Shown here one piece after another: positions 48,901 to 62,290 of a DNA stretch of 64,000 bases. The stretch is from Diphasiastrum complanatum (Eukaryota; Streptophyta; Lycopodiopsida; Lycopodiales; Lycopodiaceae): NCBI GenBank assembly GCA_029204225.1, contig CM055093.1:22065436-22129435 (forward strand), read 5' to 3'. The position numbers and the translations under genes are program-made. Each line of letters starts with the position of its first letter. Within the stretch, counting starts at the first letter, position 1. Below the pieces are notes generated by a model. That model made no database searches and was not told the origin of the DNA. It saw only the letters and a list, made by a program, of their open reading frames with translations.

Positions 48901-50235
48901 CTCCTGAAGATTGAACCACTCAAAAAATAACTTTGCATTATATGAAGTGTACCACCCACAACTGAATGAATCATTTTGCTGGGGTGATTGCAAAAAAATT
49001 CAGCACACAAGAAACCAATTAAGAAACAGAATGAATTAGAATGAAACAAATACATTAGAATACTGATTTCAAAATGTTGTTAAGAAAGACAGAATTTGCC
49101 TCCAAACTGACGATCTACCAGTCAATTAACTGGGGAACATCTGTTGGAATATATTTACTTAAATATGGCAAGTACATATCTACATCCTTATACGTATTTC
49201 TAGCCGAGTTCATCTTGACACAAAATACTTTAACAATATTATCTACAAATCTCTTAATAGAGTTCAAGTTTAGATACAAAGTCCATTAGCTGCAATTCTG
49301 AGAACTATTTTCATTAATAACAAGGTAAAATATAGTTGAAAAGTAAAATACAATATAAAAGAGCACCATAAAGGAAGACTTATTTCAAGACATCCAGTTG
49401 GTACCTGGCACCATTCCACAACACAAAACCACGCAAGTTAGTCTTTGAGGAAGACAGGTGTTAGTCGTTATCCATGTACAAAATAAGCATTGCCACTTAA
49501 CAGCTTCAAAAAAAAAAATTCTATAAAAAAGGCCAATCTTTTCAATCAAGTCCGAGTTTTAGCAATAGGCTAAGCCATCTTGTGACCGTATTAGGGCGAA
49601 AGGCCATGTTGATCAGTGTACAACAACGTTAGTCCATATCAGTTAGTTACATTCACATATTGCATGCTAAAACACATTAATTGTCCTTACATTTATCTAG
49701 TGAATGGAATAAGAACACGCGTACCAAGGTGTTAGGACAAATTCATGCCATACTAACCCTTTGACCTATGTAAGAAGTCAAGTATCGGTGTTGTGATCCC
49801 TGAGCATATCCATGCTTTCCAGGGGCGTTCAAGCTCAACTCCTCTTACAATTCAAAATATAAACTTGAAAGGGCACATATGAAACTTATCCAGTTATATG
49901 GGTTACAATAAAAAGGTATATATCATTGGCTAGTATAGTTCCGAATGTGGCGTTAGGGCATATCCATGCCATTCTAACCCTCGAGACTATTATGACTCTT
50001 GCACATATCCATGTGTACCAAGAGTACCCGAGCCAAAGACAATCGTTCGAACAACACATACATAATTTATTGTTTAGAACATAAATATACCATGTTAGTA
50101 TTGAATGGGTAATATTATTAACGTATCGTTGAGTGAGGATATTCAATTAAAATTTCTAACTTTATGATGTTTCTACTTATTTATTCATAGTAATAATACT
50201 AGTACGTTCTCGATTTTATGAAGAGACATCTACGG
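48901..50235. other. AT-rich DNA with a diverged ~215-bp duplication
   Basis: Segments near 49730-49830 and 49945-50032 share CATATCCATG, CATNCTAACCCT and GTTAGG words in the same order, so an old duplication is present. No gene is supported. Confidence 0.45.
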
Positions 50236-50518
50236 AATATATGTAAGGCTTTATTCATTGTGTCATTACACTTAAAATAAATGGATGCACTCAATATTTA
50301 AAAAAATTATGCCAGATTAGTCAGAATTGATGATGTGTATATTATGTTAGCTAGGCTTTATTCAACCTTGTTAAACTAGGGAGTTTCCCATAATAAGGCC
50401 TAGCTAAGATAATATACACATCATCAAATATGAGCAATCGGGCATAATTTTTTTACATATTGAGTGCATCCATTTATTTTAAGTGTAATGACACAATGAA
50501 TAAAGCCTTACATATATT
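50236..50518. mobile_element. MITE-like fold-back, ~283 bp with ~125-bp inverted arms
   Basis: The left arm begins AATATATGTAAGGCTTTATT and the right arm ends with its reverse complement (AATAAAGCC...CATATATT). The match continues inward (GTGTCATTACACTTAAAATA, GGATGCACTCAATAT) to TAGCTAGGC near 50360 and 50400, leaving only about 28 bp unpaired in the centre. It has no coding capacity. Size and structure fit a non-autonomous DNA transposon. The target duplication is unclear, so no superfamily is assigned. Confidence 0.85.
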
Positions 50519-50894
50519 GCATTATAATTCTATTTTAAAAACACAAAAATAGTATTGTTTTTTGCTTGTAATAGGAATTGAAAAGTATTTAAAGAGACAT
50601 ATAGTGTAGGCTTCCCACATATAATGCATCAACTAGTTTTTTAAGATTGTAAATATAAGCTATACTTATTATATGGTCTAAGCTAGGTATACAAACACTT
50701 TTTCACTTGAAGCTTGGTTTGCATAATCACTATGTTGGACTAAATGTGAGAACAAGCTTTAAGCTTGTGACAAAAAGCTGAGTACATAGGTTTCAAAGTA
50801 GGATCCAAGCTCAAACTCAAATAGCATGTTCAAAGTCGAGTTCACACATGCGAACTCAAATTGGAGACCTTTTGACACACCAATCCAATAGGGT

Positions 50895-53129
<2,235 letters not shown>

Positions 53130-53340
53130 GATTCCCTGCTCTAGAGAATTGAATGTCCAAGGATCAAGAAACACTCATTTCTTGACTCTTGGATAGCCCA
53201 AGAACATCAAGAACTGGATTGTAAGAGAATATGCAAGATTTACACCACAAATCCAACCTATTTAGTTTACCTGAATGCTGATTCCTATAGTAATCCACAA
53301 GAAAACAAGAAATCTAATCCACCACTAAGATCCACAACCA
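53130..53340 (-). repeat. Second copy of the hairpin-bearing dispersed repeat
   Basis: The reverse complement matches 16715-16900. The hairpin at 53156-53193 pairs TCCAAGGATCAAGAAA with TTTCTTGACTCTTGGA (two mismatches) around a 6-base loop. Flanking DNA to 54045 is unassigned and contains CACATGTGTGG words. Confidence 0.6.
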
Positions 53341-54045
53341 CACACAAAGGGTTGGAAGGGCATGATCATAAGAGAATCACTCAAGAAAACAATCATGATC
53401 AAGGAGCTCAAAGGATGCACCAAACTCGTGGAGGCTCTTCTCATTTAGACATGGAGTAGATCCACTACACAAAAAACTCTCTTTCACAAAGGGGGAGCCT
53501 CTTAAATAAGCAAGAGAACTCTTGTAGATTTCACATGTGTGGAGTGTCCACAACATGTACTTGTGATCTCCTAAGGTGTGTAGATGCACCAAGATCAAGA
53601 CTAGATTGAGATTCAAGATCTATCTTTGATTCTGTGGCAAAAACACACTACTACATGCATTCAATCACTTCCAACATGTGTGGATCTAAAAATAGCAATT
53701 AATGAACATTCTACACACAAAATTGCAAGATCACAAGTATAGTGCACCAATGGATAGTAGAACCTAAGAGAACCATGCATAAGCATGAATGAGATAAGAG
53801 AGAGAATATATCTTCTCTTCCCAGGAGTTACACCCTTTTATATCAAGTCCAAATCTAAATTCAAACTTTGGTTTTCCCTCCATAATGAAAACCCTACTAT
53901 TTTTTGTGACTAGATTCAATGTATCTACTACTCAAATTCAATCCCTCAAAAACTCGTGTTCTATAGTTTTCCACACTTTCAAAAAGTGTCTATTCAAATG
54001 CCTTTAGACTAATATAACTTTGAAAAGTCAAACTCTAAGTCTAAT

Positions 54046-54146
54046 ATGAAAATTGGCCTCAATTGCCTCACCAAGCCTTTGAGCAAAAGTGCTTTCATCA
54101 AGCATAGATCTAATCTTGGAGTTATATCAAGATCAATGCTTAAATC
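54046..54146 (+). pseudogene. Copia polyprotein C-terminal tail
   Basis: The plus-strand frame reads CLTKPLSKSAFIKHRSNLG followed by VISRSMLKS, matching the end of a Copia RNase H (compare LLTKPLQKTPFMKFRSSLG of E8). It runs directly into the E8 LTR at 54147, so E8 interrupts this coding tail. Confidence 0.8.
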
Positions 54147-54828
54147 TGTAAAAATTACAGCAAAGAAGGATCCTAAAACACTTGAAATGATGAGGGAAAC
54201 AATAGATTATGATTTCATAAGATTAGCACAAGTTGAACCATCAAAATCCATCAAAAATCTATGCTTGAACCTCACTAAATGGCCCAAATCCTTGAAGAAG
54301 GCTTCACACGTGTGAAAGTACGGCCTCCCACAGTCTGAGTACTCTACACCAGACCTACATTCAATCCTATAATCATTATTAATCACAAGTACTCAAACAA
54401 TTATGAACATAGAGAGCAATTGCACCATTATGAGAGAAAAAACATGAAATTGCTTGATTGATTTTGGTGAGATATCATCACCTATATATACATGATCCAT
54501 CACGGTTTTGGGCAGGTATGAGTAGCCCTAAACCTATCCCTAATGATAATTTTGGTGGATCTTTCATCCCTACCAAGTTAGGGTTGGAATCTTGGAGATC
54601 CCTCAACAATGCAAAAATTACCAAAAATAGCTCCTATTTTTTCTCCCTTGTATCTAAGCATAATTTGGACTCATTCCAAAGGTTCTAACACTTAGGTCTA
54701 CTTGAGAACATCCTTATGAATGGAATCCTATGCTATTTGGCACGTGTGACAAGCCACATCATGACCATCTAACTATTTACAAGTCATATGACCAAAACTA
54801 GTCAAGCTAGAATTGTGAATTTTTAACA
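54147..54828 (-). repeat. E8 3' LTR
   Basis: 682 bp; plus strand TGTAAAAATTACAG...TTTTTAACA. Contains the G-box palindrome CACACGTGTG at 54305-54314. Confidence 0.95.
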
Positions 54829-54839
54829 CTCCTCCTCAC
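54829..54839 (-). promoter_or_regulatory. E8 polypurine tract
   Basis: The minus strand reads GTGAGGAGGAG directly before the LTR start TGTTAAAAATTC. Confidence 0.85.
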
Positions 54840-54842
54840 TAT

Positions 54843-56930
54843 CTAGCTTGGTTCAATCATTGCTTTACTAATCACTCCAAGTGATGATCTGAACTTCATA
54901 AAAGGTGTCTTTTGAAGTGGTTTAGTAAGTAGATCAGCTACACATTTATTGCTTGGAACATGCTCCAAAGAAATCTCCTTGGCTTGCACCATTTCTCTCA
55001 CAAAGTGATGGCATATCTCAATGTGCTTAGATCTTGCATGGAAAATTGGGTTAGATGCAAGGTGTTGGGCTGATATATTGTCATTGTAGATGATTGGTGC
55101 CTCCTCTGACTCCATGATCTTTAGTTCCACCAATAATCTCTTGATCCAAAGTACCTCCTTTGTAGTGGTTGTCAAAGCTTTGTACTCGGCCTCGGTTGAA
55201 GATAGAGATATAGTTTCTTGCTTTTTTGAAAGCCATGAAACCACACCTTCTCCTATGAAAGTTGAATAGGCACTTGTTGATTTCCTATCCCTCTTGGCCC
55301 CTGCAAAATCTGAATCACTAAATGCATGAAGGTTAATCACATCTCCTCTATATAGAATCCCAAAATCCAATGTACCCGAGATGTATCTTAGAATCCTCTT
55401 AGCCTTTTTCCAATGGATATTCAATGGCTTTTGCATGGATTGGCTCAACCTACATACACTAAAGCTAAGATCTGGTCTAGTTATAGTGATCCACATTAAG
55501 GAACCTATAAGTTGCCTAAACAAAGTGATGTCCATGAAGGATCTTTCATCATCTTCATTTGGCACTTTTACATCTTGCTCCATTGGTGTGTCAACACTTT
55601 TGCATACTTCCATCTTAAACTTCTTCAAAAGACTTTGAGCATAGTTTACTTGACTTATAAAGATAAAATCAGACCCTCTAAGTACTTCTATGCCTAAGAT
55701 GAAGTGAAGACACCCTAGATCTACCATCTTGAACTCTAAGGATAGATCTATCTTGATTTTTTCAATACCATCAACACTATTTCCACTAATGATGATGTCA
55801 TCTACATAAATGAGTAAAAGTACAATACCAACATCATCAATCTTAATGTAAAGAGTGGGATCATATTCACTTTGAACAAAAGAAAGTGAAATAAGATAGC
55901 AATGTAGTCTTGAATTCCAAGATCTCGAGGCTTGCTTCAAGCCATAGATGCTTCTTTGGAGATGGCATACTTTGTTCTCCATTCCATGCTTGATGAACCC
56001 TTGTGGCTGCTCCATATAGATATCCTCTTCCAAAAAACCATTCAAGAAAGCATTAGAGACATCCATTTGACATAGAATCCATCCAAAATGTGATGCAAGT
56101 GCAATGATTAGTCTTATTGTGACCATCTTGGCCACGGGTGCAAAAGTTTCCTCATAGTCTATCCCTCTCTCTTGAGCATAACCTTTTGCAACTAATCTTG
56201 CGTTATGTTTGTTAACACTCCCATTTGCATTCAACTGAAGCTTGAAGACCCACTTGCATCCTATTACATTCATTTGAGGTCTCTCAACAAGCAACCAAGT
56301 TTCATTCTCAATCAAGGCATCATACTCATCCAACATAGCTTTATACCATTCTTTGGAGTTCAATGCATCTTCAACATTAGAAGGTTCTTCAAAACTAGAT
56401 AAAGCATAAGAAGTGGATGAGATACCCTCAACTTGCTGTCCTTTGCCTTGATATGTGAGCCTTGATGGCTCCACTTTTGCCCTTGAAGATCTCCTTGGTG
56501 TGATAGGTGGGTTTGGTGCTTGCTCCTCCATGAGCTCCTCCTCAAAACCAAGATCTTGCTCCTCGGCCATCTTCTTCTTGATTGTTGGAGCACTTGAGCC
56601 TTCTTCAAGCATATGCATATGATGTTCATCAAAGATGACATCCCTTGAAACAACAAATTTGTTCAAGGATGGGAGATAGACTTTGTAGCCCTTGCTTGAG
56701 CTTGCATATCCAAGCATGATCCCTCTTGTGGAAGATGGATCCTCCTTGGTTCTTGTTTCCAATGGCACATGCACATAACATATACACCCAAAAACTTTCA
56801 AGTGATTAAGATTGGGTTTCTTTCCATACAACATCTCATAAGGAGTTTTGCCTTCAATTGCTTTGCAAGACACCCTATTCATCAAGTAGTTTGCACATAC
56901 AAGAGACTCACCCCAAAAGGATTTGGGCAA
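54843..56930 (-). CDS. E8 pol: integrase end, reverse transcriptase, RNase H
   Basis: 695 codons with no internal stop. It opens with the integrase C-terminal region (MPKSFWGESLVCANYLMNRV, TPYEMLYGKKPNLNHLKVFG). RT follows with CKWVFKLQLNANGS, ARLVAKGYAQERGIDYEETF, MDVSNAFLNGFLEEDIYMEQ and the active site YVDD at 55797-55808. RNase H has FSDSDFAGAKRDRKST, SSTEAEYKALT, IYNDNISAQHLASNP and SKHIEICHHFVREM, so its acidic residues are present. It ends LTKPLQKTPFMKFRSSLG. The first Met is not a biological start; this is the downstream part of one gag-pol frame, displaced by a single-base loss near 56985. Products would act in virus-like particles in the cytoplasm and in the nucleus. Confidence 0.95.
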   Translation of the reverse strand: MPKSFWGESLVCANYLMNRVSCKAIEGKTPYEMLYGKKPNLNHLKVFGCICYVHVPLETRTKEDPSSTRGIMLGYASSSKGYKVYLPSLNKFVVSRDVIFDEHHMHMLEEGSSAPTIKKKMAEEQDLGFEEELMEEQAPNPPITPRRSSRAKVEPSRLTYQGKGQQVEGISSTSYALSSFEEPSNVEDALNSKEWYKAMLDEYDALIENETWLLVERPQMNVIGCKWVFKLQLNANGSVNKHNARLVAKGYAQERGIDYEETFAPVAKMVTIRLIIALASHFGWILCQMDVSNAFLNGFLEEDIYMEQPQGFIKHGMENKVCHLQRSIYGLKQASRSWNSRLHCYLISLSFVQSEYDPTLYIKIDDVGIVLLLIYVDDIIISGNSVDGIEKIKIDLSLEFKMVDLGCLHFILGIEVLRGSDFIFISQVNYAQSLLKKFKMEVCKSVDTPMEQDVKVPNEDDERSFMDITLFRQLIGSLMWITITRPDLSFSVCRLSQSMQKPLNIHWKKAKRILRYISGTLDFGILYRGDVINLHAFSDSDFAGAKRDRKSTSAYSTFIGEGVVSWLSKKQETISLSSTEAEYKALTTTTKEVLWIKRLLVELKIMESEEAPIIYNDNISAQHLASNPIFHARSKHIEICHHFVREMVQAKEISLEHVPSNKCVADLLTKPLQKTPFMKFRSSLGVISKAMIEPS

Positions 56931-56944
56931 ACAAGCATCTAATC

Positions 56945-58810
56945 TTAAAGCCTTAGAACAATCACATAATGTTCTATTCTTCTTTCAGCAACTCCATTTT
57001 GTTGAGGAGTGTAAGGACAAGAAGTCTCTTTCTTGATCCCTTCCTCCTCACAGAAGGCCTTGAACTCATTGGAGATGAATTCTCCACCATTGTCACTTCT
57101 AAGAATCTTGATGCTATGATTATGATGCTTTTCCACAAACAACTTGAACTTTACAAAAGTATCAAATACTTGAGACTTGAAGGAAAGTAAGAACACCCAA
57201 CAATATCTTGAGTAGTCATCAATGGAGGTTAAAAACATGGATGAACCTCCATTAGATTTGGTGCTAGCAATGTGCACATCCGAGTGTATGAGTTCAAGAG
57301 GATGAGATGACTTTGTGATGGAGTTAGGAAACACCTTCTTATGTGCCTTGGATAAGGCACAAGCTTCACAAACCTTGTCTTCCTTCCCAATAGACCTTGG
57401 CAGGCCTAAAGCATACTCCTCCTTGATCATAGCCTCCATGGAACCCGAGTTGACATGTCCAAGTCTTTTGTGCCATAAAGTAAAGGTAGATATCTTGCTC
57501 TTCTCGGCCAACATGACAACATTAGTATCCACAAATGCATCCAGCTTATAAAGTTTGCCAAGTCTAGTTCCCTTAGCCACTATCTTACCCTTCGTCTTGA
57601 TGAAACATTCATTTGAAGGAAAGTCAACATTGAAACCATTGTCTACCATTTGGCCAACACATAGTAGATTCTTTGTTATTGTAGGAATGTACAAAACACC
57701 TTCTATGTTGATCTTTTTGGAAGATGCTAAGCAAAGGGGAATGCTACCAACTCCTTCAATCTTATAAGCTTCATCATTTGCTGTATAGATAGACTTTATA
57801 GGTCCATCATAAGATAAGAGAGAAGAGAAAAACTCCCTTTTACTAGTCATGTGTGAACTAGCACCCGAGTCAATCCACCAAGGATCTTCTCCTTTGAAGC
57901 TTGTTGAAGAAAATATGGACATCATGAGAGAGTCCTCATGTGAACTCTCCTCCTCCTCCTCTTTGCTCATGTTGGCTTGGCTTTGATCTTGCTTCCTCTT
58001 GAAGCATTCCGAGGCATAATGCCCCATCTTGCTACAATAGTAGCACTTCACCTTTGATTTGTCCTTCTTGACTTTGGTGGTTGATGGAGATGCCTTTGGG
58101 GGTCCTTCTTGATCCTCAAGCTTTGTAGACTTCTTGAATGTTGATCCTTTGCCTTTGGACTTGCCTTTGCCTTTGGTGAAGAGAGCTTGGTCATCTCCAC
58201 CTTGGATGGAAAGCCTATCCATCCTCTCTTGCATTTGGCTCCTTCTTGATTCCTCGGCCATGAGTGTGCCTTGGAGTTCTTCAAGTATGGGTAGCTTACC
58301 CATAATTGCATATCCCTGAACCAAATTGTCAAATTCAAAACTTAGTCCATTCAATATGAGTTGAACAAGCTCTTCATCCTTGATAGGATCACCTATAAAG
58401 GCTAGCTCTTTGTTCAATTCCTTTACTCTTAGGGCAAAAGTATGTGCACTCTCTCCTTTCTTTTGATAGCTTCTATAGATTTGATTCTTCAAAGCTAACA
58501 TTCTAGTTTGGTTCTTGGATTCATAGACCTTTTGCAAAGTCTCCCAAGCATCTTGAGCTGAAGTGCAATCTCCTACCTCTCTTAAGAGTTCATTTGCAAC
58601 ATTCATTTTTATGCAATGTAGTGCAACATTGCACCTCTTGATGTATTTGGCTTTTTCTTGAGGATGAATAGGTTCATCCTCCTTACCATTTACAATTTCC
58701 ATCAGATCTTGCATGATCATGATAGATTCCATTATAACTTTCCATATGGAATAGTTAGTTTTGTTGAGCCTTTCATTAGTATCCAAAAGATATGCATTTA
58801 TAGATGCCAT
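56945..58810 (-). CDS. E8 gag, protease and integrase core
   Basis: 621 codons from ATG 58810 (MASINAYLLDTNERLNKTNY). The gag domain (UBN2 type) covers about residues 1-195. The zinc knuckle CYYCSKMGHYASEC lies at about 255-268 (58018-58050). The aspartic protease motif WWIDSGASSHMT is at about 312, and the pre-integrase zinc region LWHKRLGHVNSGSMEAM at about 447. The integrase core has HSDVH, SIDDYSRYCW, LRSDNGGEFISNEF and PYTPQQNGVAERR, so the D-D-E residues are present. After GVAERR the frame shifts and ends 12 codons later. The next ORF continues the integrase in another frame. Relatives in this window (E10, E11, E7/E9) share gag and pol motifs. Confidence 0.95.
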   Translation of the reverse strand: MASINAYLLDTNERLNKTNYSIWKVIMESIMIMQDLMEIVNGKEDEPIHPQEKAKYIKRCNVALHCIKMNVANELLREVGDCTSAQDAWETLQKVYESKNQTRMLALKNQIYRSYQKKGESAHTFALRVKELNKELAFIGDPIKDEELVQLILNGLSFEFDNLVQGYAIMGKLPILEELQGTLMAEESRRSQMQERMDRLSIQGGDDQALFTKGKGKSKGKGSTFKKSTKLEDQEGPPKASPSTTKVKKDKSKVKCYYCSKMGHYASECFKRKQDQSQANMSKEEEEESSHEDSLMMSIFSSTSFKGEDPWWIDSGASSHMTSKREFFSSLLSYDGPIKSIYTANDEAYKIEGVGSIPLCLASSKKINIEGVLYIPTITKNLLCVGQMVDNGFNVDFPSNECFIKTKGKIVAKGTRLGKLYKLDAFVDTNVVMLAEKSKISTFTLWHKRLGHVNSGSMEAMIKEEYALGLPRSIGKEDKVCEACALSKAHKKVFPNSITKSSHPLELIHSDVHIASTKSNGGSSMFLTSIDDYSRYCWVFLLSFKSQVFDTFVKFKLFVEKHHNHSIKILRSDNGGEFISNEFKAFCEEEGIKKETSCPYTPQQNGVAERRIEHYVIVLRL

Positions 58811-59608
58811 CTAGTCTCCTAATCAAGGACTTGACACAAATGAAGGTTACTTCTATTGATTTGATTGAAGGTCTACCTTATCCCACTTCTTAGGGACCTG
58901 AAAAGATCAGTAATAGACTTCCTATAAAGATCTAAGAATGATCTCTAACAAAATCAAATCATAGAATACTAGAAACAATGCACTTGCTTGATTGAAGTAG
59001 ACAATACTAGTAGAATTTCCCCTCTTTCTATAAAGAACATTAAAGCTTCCAAATGATCTGATCAAGAGTGAATTTCAGCAACCTAATATACTTCCAAAAT
59101 CACTTGTAAAAGATCTAAATGGAACTTAATGAGGATGCAACACAATCTACTATCCAATCACAAGCAAAAAATGATCAAAATTGATGAAAAATTGATCTAA
59201 TTTGGTGCATAAGTCAAGCAATGGTTGGACTGAACCTAAATCACTTTAGGAGGTGCCTAATACACCTTAGAAGAGCCTTGAAGAGTCCCCAAAACTCTGA
59301 TCTTCCCTCTCCTTGAATGCTAGAAAGCCTCCTCTATGAAATCACCTCCAAAACTCGCTTAGAAATCAATGCTTGGAGCAAGCAAAACTTGCTATCTTGG
59401 TAATGTGAATTGAATTCAACTTTGCCTCTGGTTTTAGACACCTAAACACCTGCAAATGAAGTCACACAACACCAATCTCCAATGTATTTGACTCACTTTG
59501 AGTTCTAGAATCAATACTAGATGCTAGGATCCAATCTACACAAGATTTAGATCAAAAATTGTGATCAAATTGAATGAAAACCAAGGATTTAGCTCATTTC
59601 AGCCTTTA
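58811..59608 (-). other. E8 untranslated leader
   Basis: About 800 bp between the gag ATG and the primer-binding site, without a supported ORF. A long leader of this kind also precedes gag in E11. Confidence 0.8.
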
Positions 59609-59621
59609 GGCTCTGATACCA
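59609..59621 (-). promoter_or_regulatory. E8 primer-binding site
   Basis: The plus strand reads GGCTCTGATACCA, i.e. a perfect 13-base TGGTATCAGAGCC on the minus strand, directly adjacent to the LTR. Confidence 0.97.
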
Positions 59622-60303
59622 TGTAAAAATTACAGCAAAGAAGGATCCTAAAACACTTGAAATGATGAGGGAAACAATAGATTATGATTTCATAAGATTA
59701 GCACAAGTTGAACCATCAAAATTCATCAAAAATCTATGCTTGAACCTCACTAAATGGCCCAAATCCTTGAAGAAGGCTTCACACGTGTGAAAGTACGGCC
59801 TCCCACAGTCTGAGTACTCTACACCAGACCTACATTCAATCCTATAATCATTAGTAATCACAAGTACTCAAACAATTATGAACATAGAGAGCAATTGCAC
59901 CATTATGAGAGAAAAAACATGAAATTGCTTGATTGATTTTGGTGAGATATCATCACCTATATATACATGATCCATCACGGTTTTGGGCAGGTATGAGTAG
60001 CCCTAAACCTATCCCTAATGCTAATTTTGGTGGATCTTTCATCCCTACCAAGTTAGGGTTGGAATCTTGGAGATCCCTCAACAATGCAAAAACTACCAAA
60101 AATAGCTCCTATTTTTTCTCCCTTGTATCTAAGCATAATTTGGACTCATTCCAAAGGTTCTAACACTTAGGTCTACTTGAGAACATCCTTATGAATGGAA
60201 TCCTATGCTATTTGGCACGTGTGACAAGCCACATCATGACCATCTAACTATTTACAAGTCATATGACCAAAACTAGTCAAGCTAGAATTGTGAATTTTTA
60301 ACA
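59622..60303 (-). repeat. E8 5' LTR
   Basis: 682 bp, identical to the 3' LTR except for four substitutions seen by eye (in ATTCATC, CATTAGTAA, AATGCTAAT and AAACTACC contexts). G-box palindrome at 59780-59789. It should drive transcription of E8 towards lower coordinates. Confidence 0.95.
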
Positions 60304-62290
60304 CTTGTGAACAAGCTCTCTATGGAGGAATTATGGCATAGGAGGTTGGGACATCCCAACTAAAAATCCATGCTCTCTATGATCAAAGAGGCCAAAGCTA
60401 TTGGCTTGCCAAAGTCATTCTCCAAGAAGATCAAGCCTTGTGAGGCTTGTGCTATTGCTAAATCTCACAAAAAGCCATTTACAAGATCTTCTATCAAAAG
60501 CAAGCATCCTTTGGAGTTAATCCACTCGGATGTGCATTTCTCATCAACTATAAGCAAGGGAGGAGCCACTTGTTTTGTTACTTTCATTGATGATTTCACA
60601 AGATTCACTTGGATATATCTTGTTGCTTCTAAATCTATGGTGTTTGATCATTTCCTTATTTTCAAAGCTTACGTAGAGAAGCAATTCTCATTCAAGATTA
60701 AAGCTCTTAGAAGTGATGGAGGTGGTGAATATATCTCCAATAAATTTCATGATTTTTGTGAGCTTGAAGGGATCAAAAGAGAGTTCTCTTGTGCCTACTC
60801 TCCATCTCAAAATGGAGTGGTCGAGAGAAAGAATAGATCTCTATGTGAATGTGCAAAATCTACGAGATTTGAGGCATCTTTGCCCAAAGATTTTTTGGGA
60901 GAAGCCATTAATTGTGCAAATTATCTTTGCAATAGGCTCCCACATATAGCTCTTGGAGGAAAGTCACCATATGAAATCTTATATTTGAAGAAGCCTAAGG
61001 TTGATCACCTTAGAGTTTTTGGATGCATATGCTTTGCCCATATTCCCTTGCAAACAAGGAAGAAGGAAGATCCTAGTGCATGCAAAGGGATCATGGTTGG
61101 ATACTCATCCACCAAGAAGGCCTATAGAGTCTTTGTACTCTCTACTTCTCAAGTTATTGAAAGTAGAGATGTTGTCTTTCATGAAGATCATCACTCATCT
61201 TTTGAAGAGGCCGAGATCAAGAAGTCTATGGATGCATCACCAATTATTGATTTTGAAGACAATTATGATGTGATGGGGTCGAGATCTGAAGAAGACTGTC
61301 CTCAGATTTTCTCACCAAGAAGATCCATGAGAGATAGATCCGAGCCTAAGAGGCTCTCATATGTTGACAAAGGCAAATAAGTGGATCTTGATTCCACTAA
61401 TTATGTTTTTTATGTCTCTCATGAAGAGCCAAAGAATGTACATGAGGCACTCAATACCAAGGAGTGGTATGATGCCATGAAGCAAGAGTATGATGCATTG
61501 ATCACCAACAATACTTGGGAGCTTGTGGATCCTCCATCCAACAAGCATGTGATTGGTTGCAAGTGGGTATTTCGGATCAAGTTCAATCATGATGGCACTA
61601 TCAACAAGTATAAAGCAAGATTATGTGCCAAAGGATTTGCTCAAATCCATGGTCTTGATTATGAGGAGACCTTTGCACCCGTTGCAAAGATGGTGACAAT
61701 AAGAATTCTTATTTCTCTTGCTTGTTTCTTTAAGTGGAAGGTGTTCTAATTAGATGTATCCAATGCTTTTCTAAATGGTTATCTTGAGGAGGAGATCTAC
61801 ATGGAACAACCTCAAGGATTCATCAAGGATGAGTCCAAAGTGTGCTTGCTCTTGAAAAGTCTTTATGGACTCAAGCAAGCACCAAGATCATGGTATTCAA
61901 GACTTAATTCTTTTCTTATCTCACTAGGATTTACTCTTAGTGACTATGATCCTTCCATGTATGTAAAGTTTGTTGATAGCAATATTGTCATTCTTCTAAT
62001 TTATGTTGATGACATTATTCTTTGTGGAAGTTGTATCAAGCTAGTTGATGAAACTAAGCTAGCACTTGGATGTGAGTTTAAAATGCAAGTTCTAGGTGAG
62101 ATACATTACATCCTAGGCCTAGAAATTGATTTTTATGAAAATCATGTCTTTATAGGCCAATCTAGATATGCTCACTCTATGTTAAAAAAATTCCATATGG
62201 AAAATTCTAAGAGCATAGATACTCCAATGGAGCAAATTGTAAAAGATGTAGACTTTGAAAACACTCCAAGTGAAGTCTCATGCTTCATGA
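60304..62290 (+). pseudogene. E10: Copia pre-integrase to RT, truncated at both ends
   Basis: It begins at LVNKLSMEELWHRRLGHPN (60304), with a stop just after. The integrase ORF 60370-61380 has PCEACAIAKSHKKPF, LIHSDVHFSS, LRSDGGGEYISNKF and YSPSQNGVVERKNRSL, and stops at 61378. RT continues 61381-61749 (CKWVFRIKFNHDGTINKYKA, ARLCAKGFAQIHGLDYEETF), has a stop at 61747, then DVSNAFLNGYLEEEIYMEQP and intact YVDD at 62002-62013. It breaks off near 62290 in the connection region (SIDTPMEQ...). Only about three stops are visible, so decay is limited. The left neighbour is the E8 LTR; the right neighbour is E9 in opposite orientation. Confidence 0.9.

Larger units (their letters stand above)
54147..60303 (-). 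mobile_element. E8: young, almost intact Copia element
   Basis: A complete structure of 6,157 bp: 3' LTR 54147-54828, polypurine tract, pol and gag in two long ORFs, leader, perfect primer-binding site and 5' LTR 59622-60303. The LTRs are the same length and differ at 4 sites by eye. All catalytic motifs are present. The only coding defect seen is one frameshift near 56985. The flanking 5-mers (AAATC left, CTTGT right) do not match, so the element lacks a target duplication. Confidence 0.95.
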
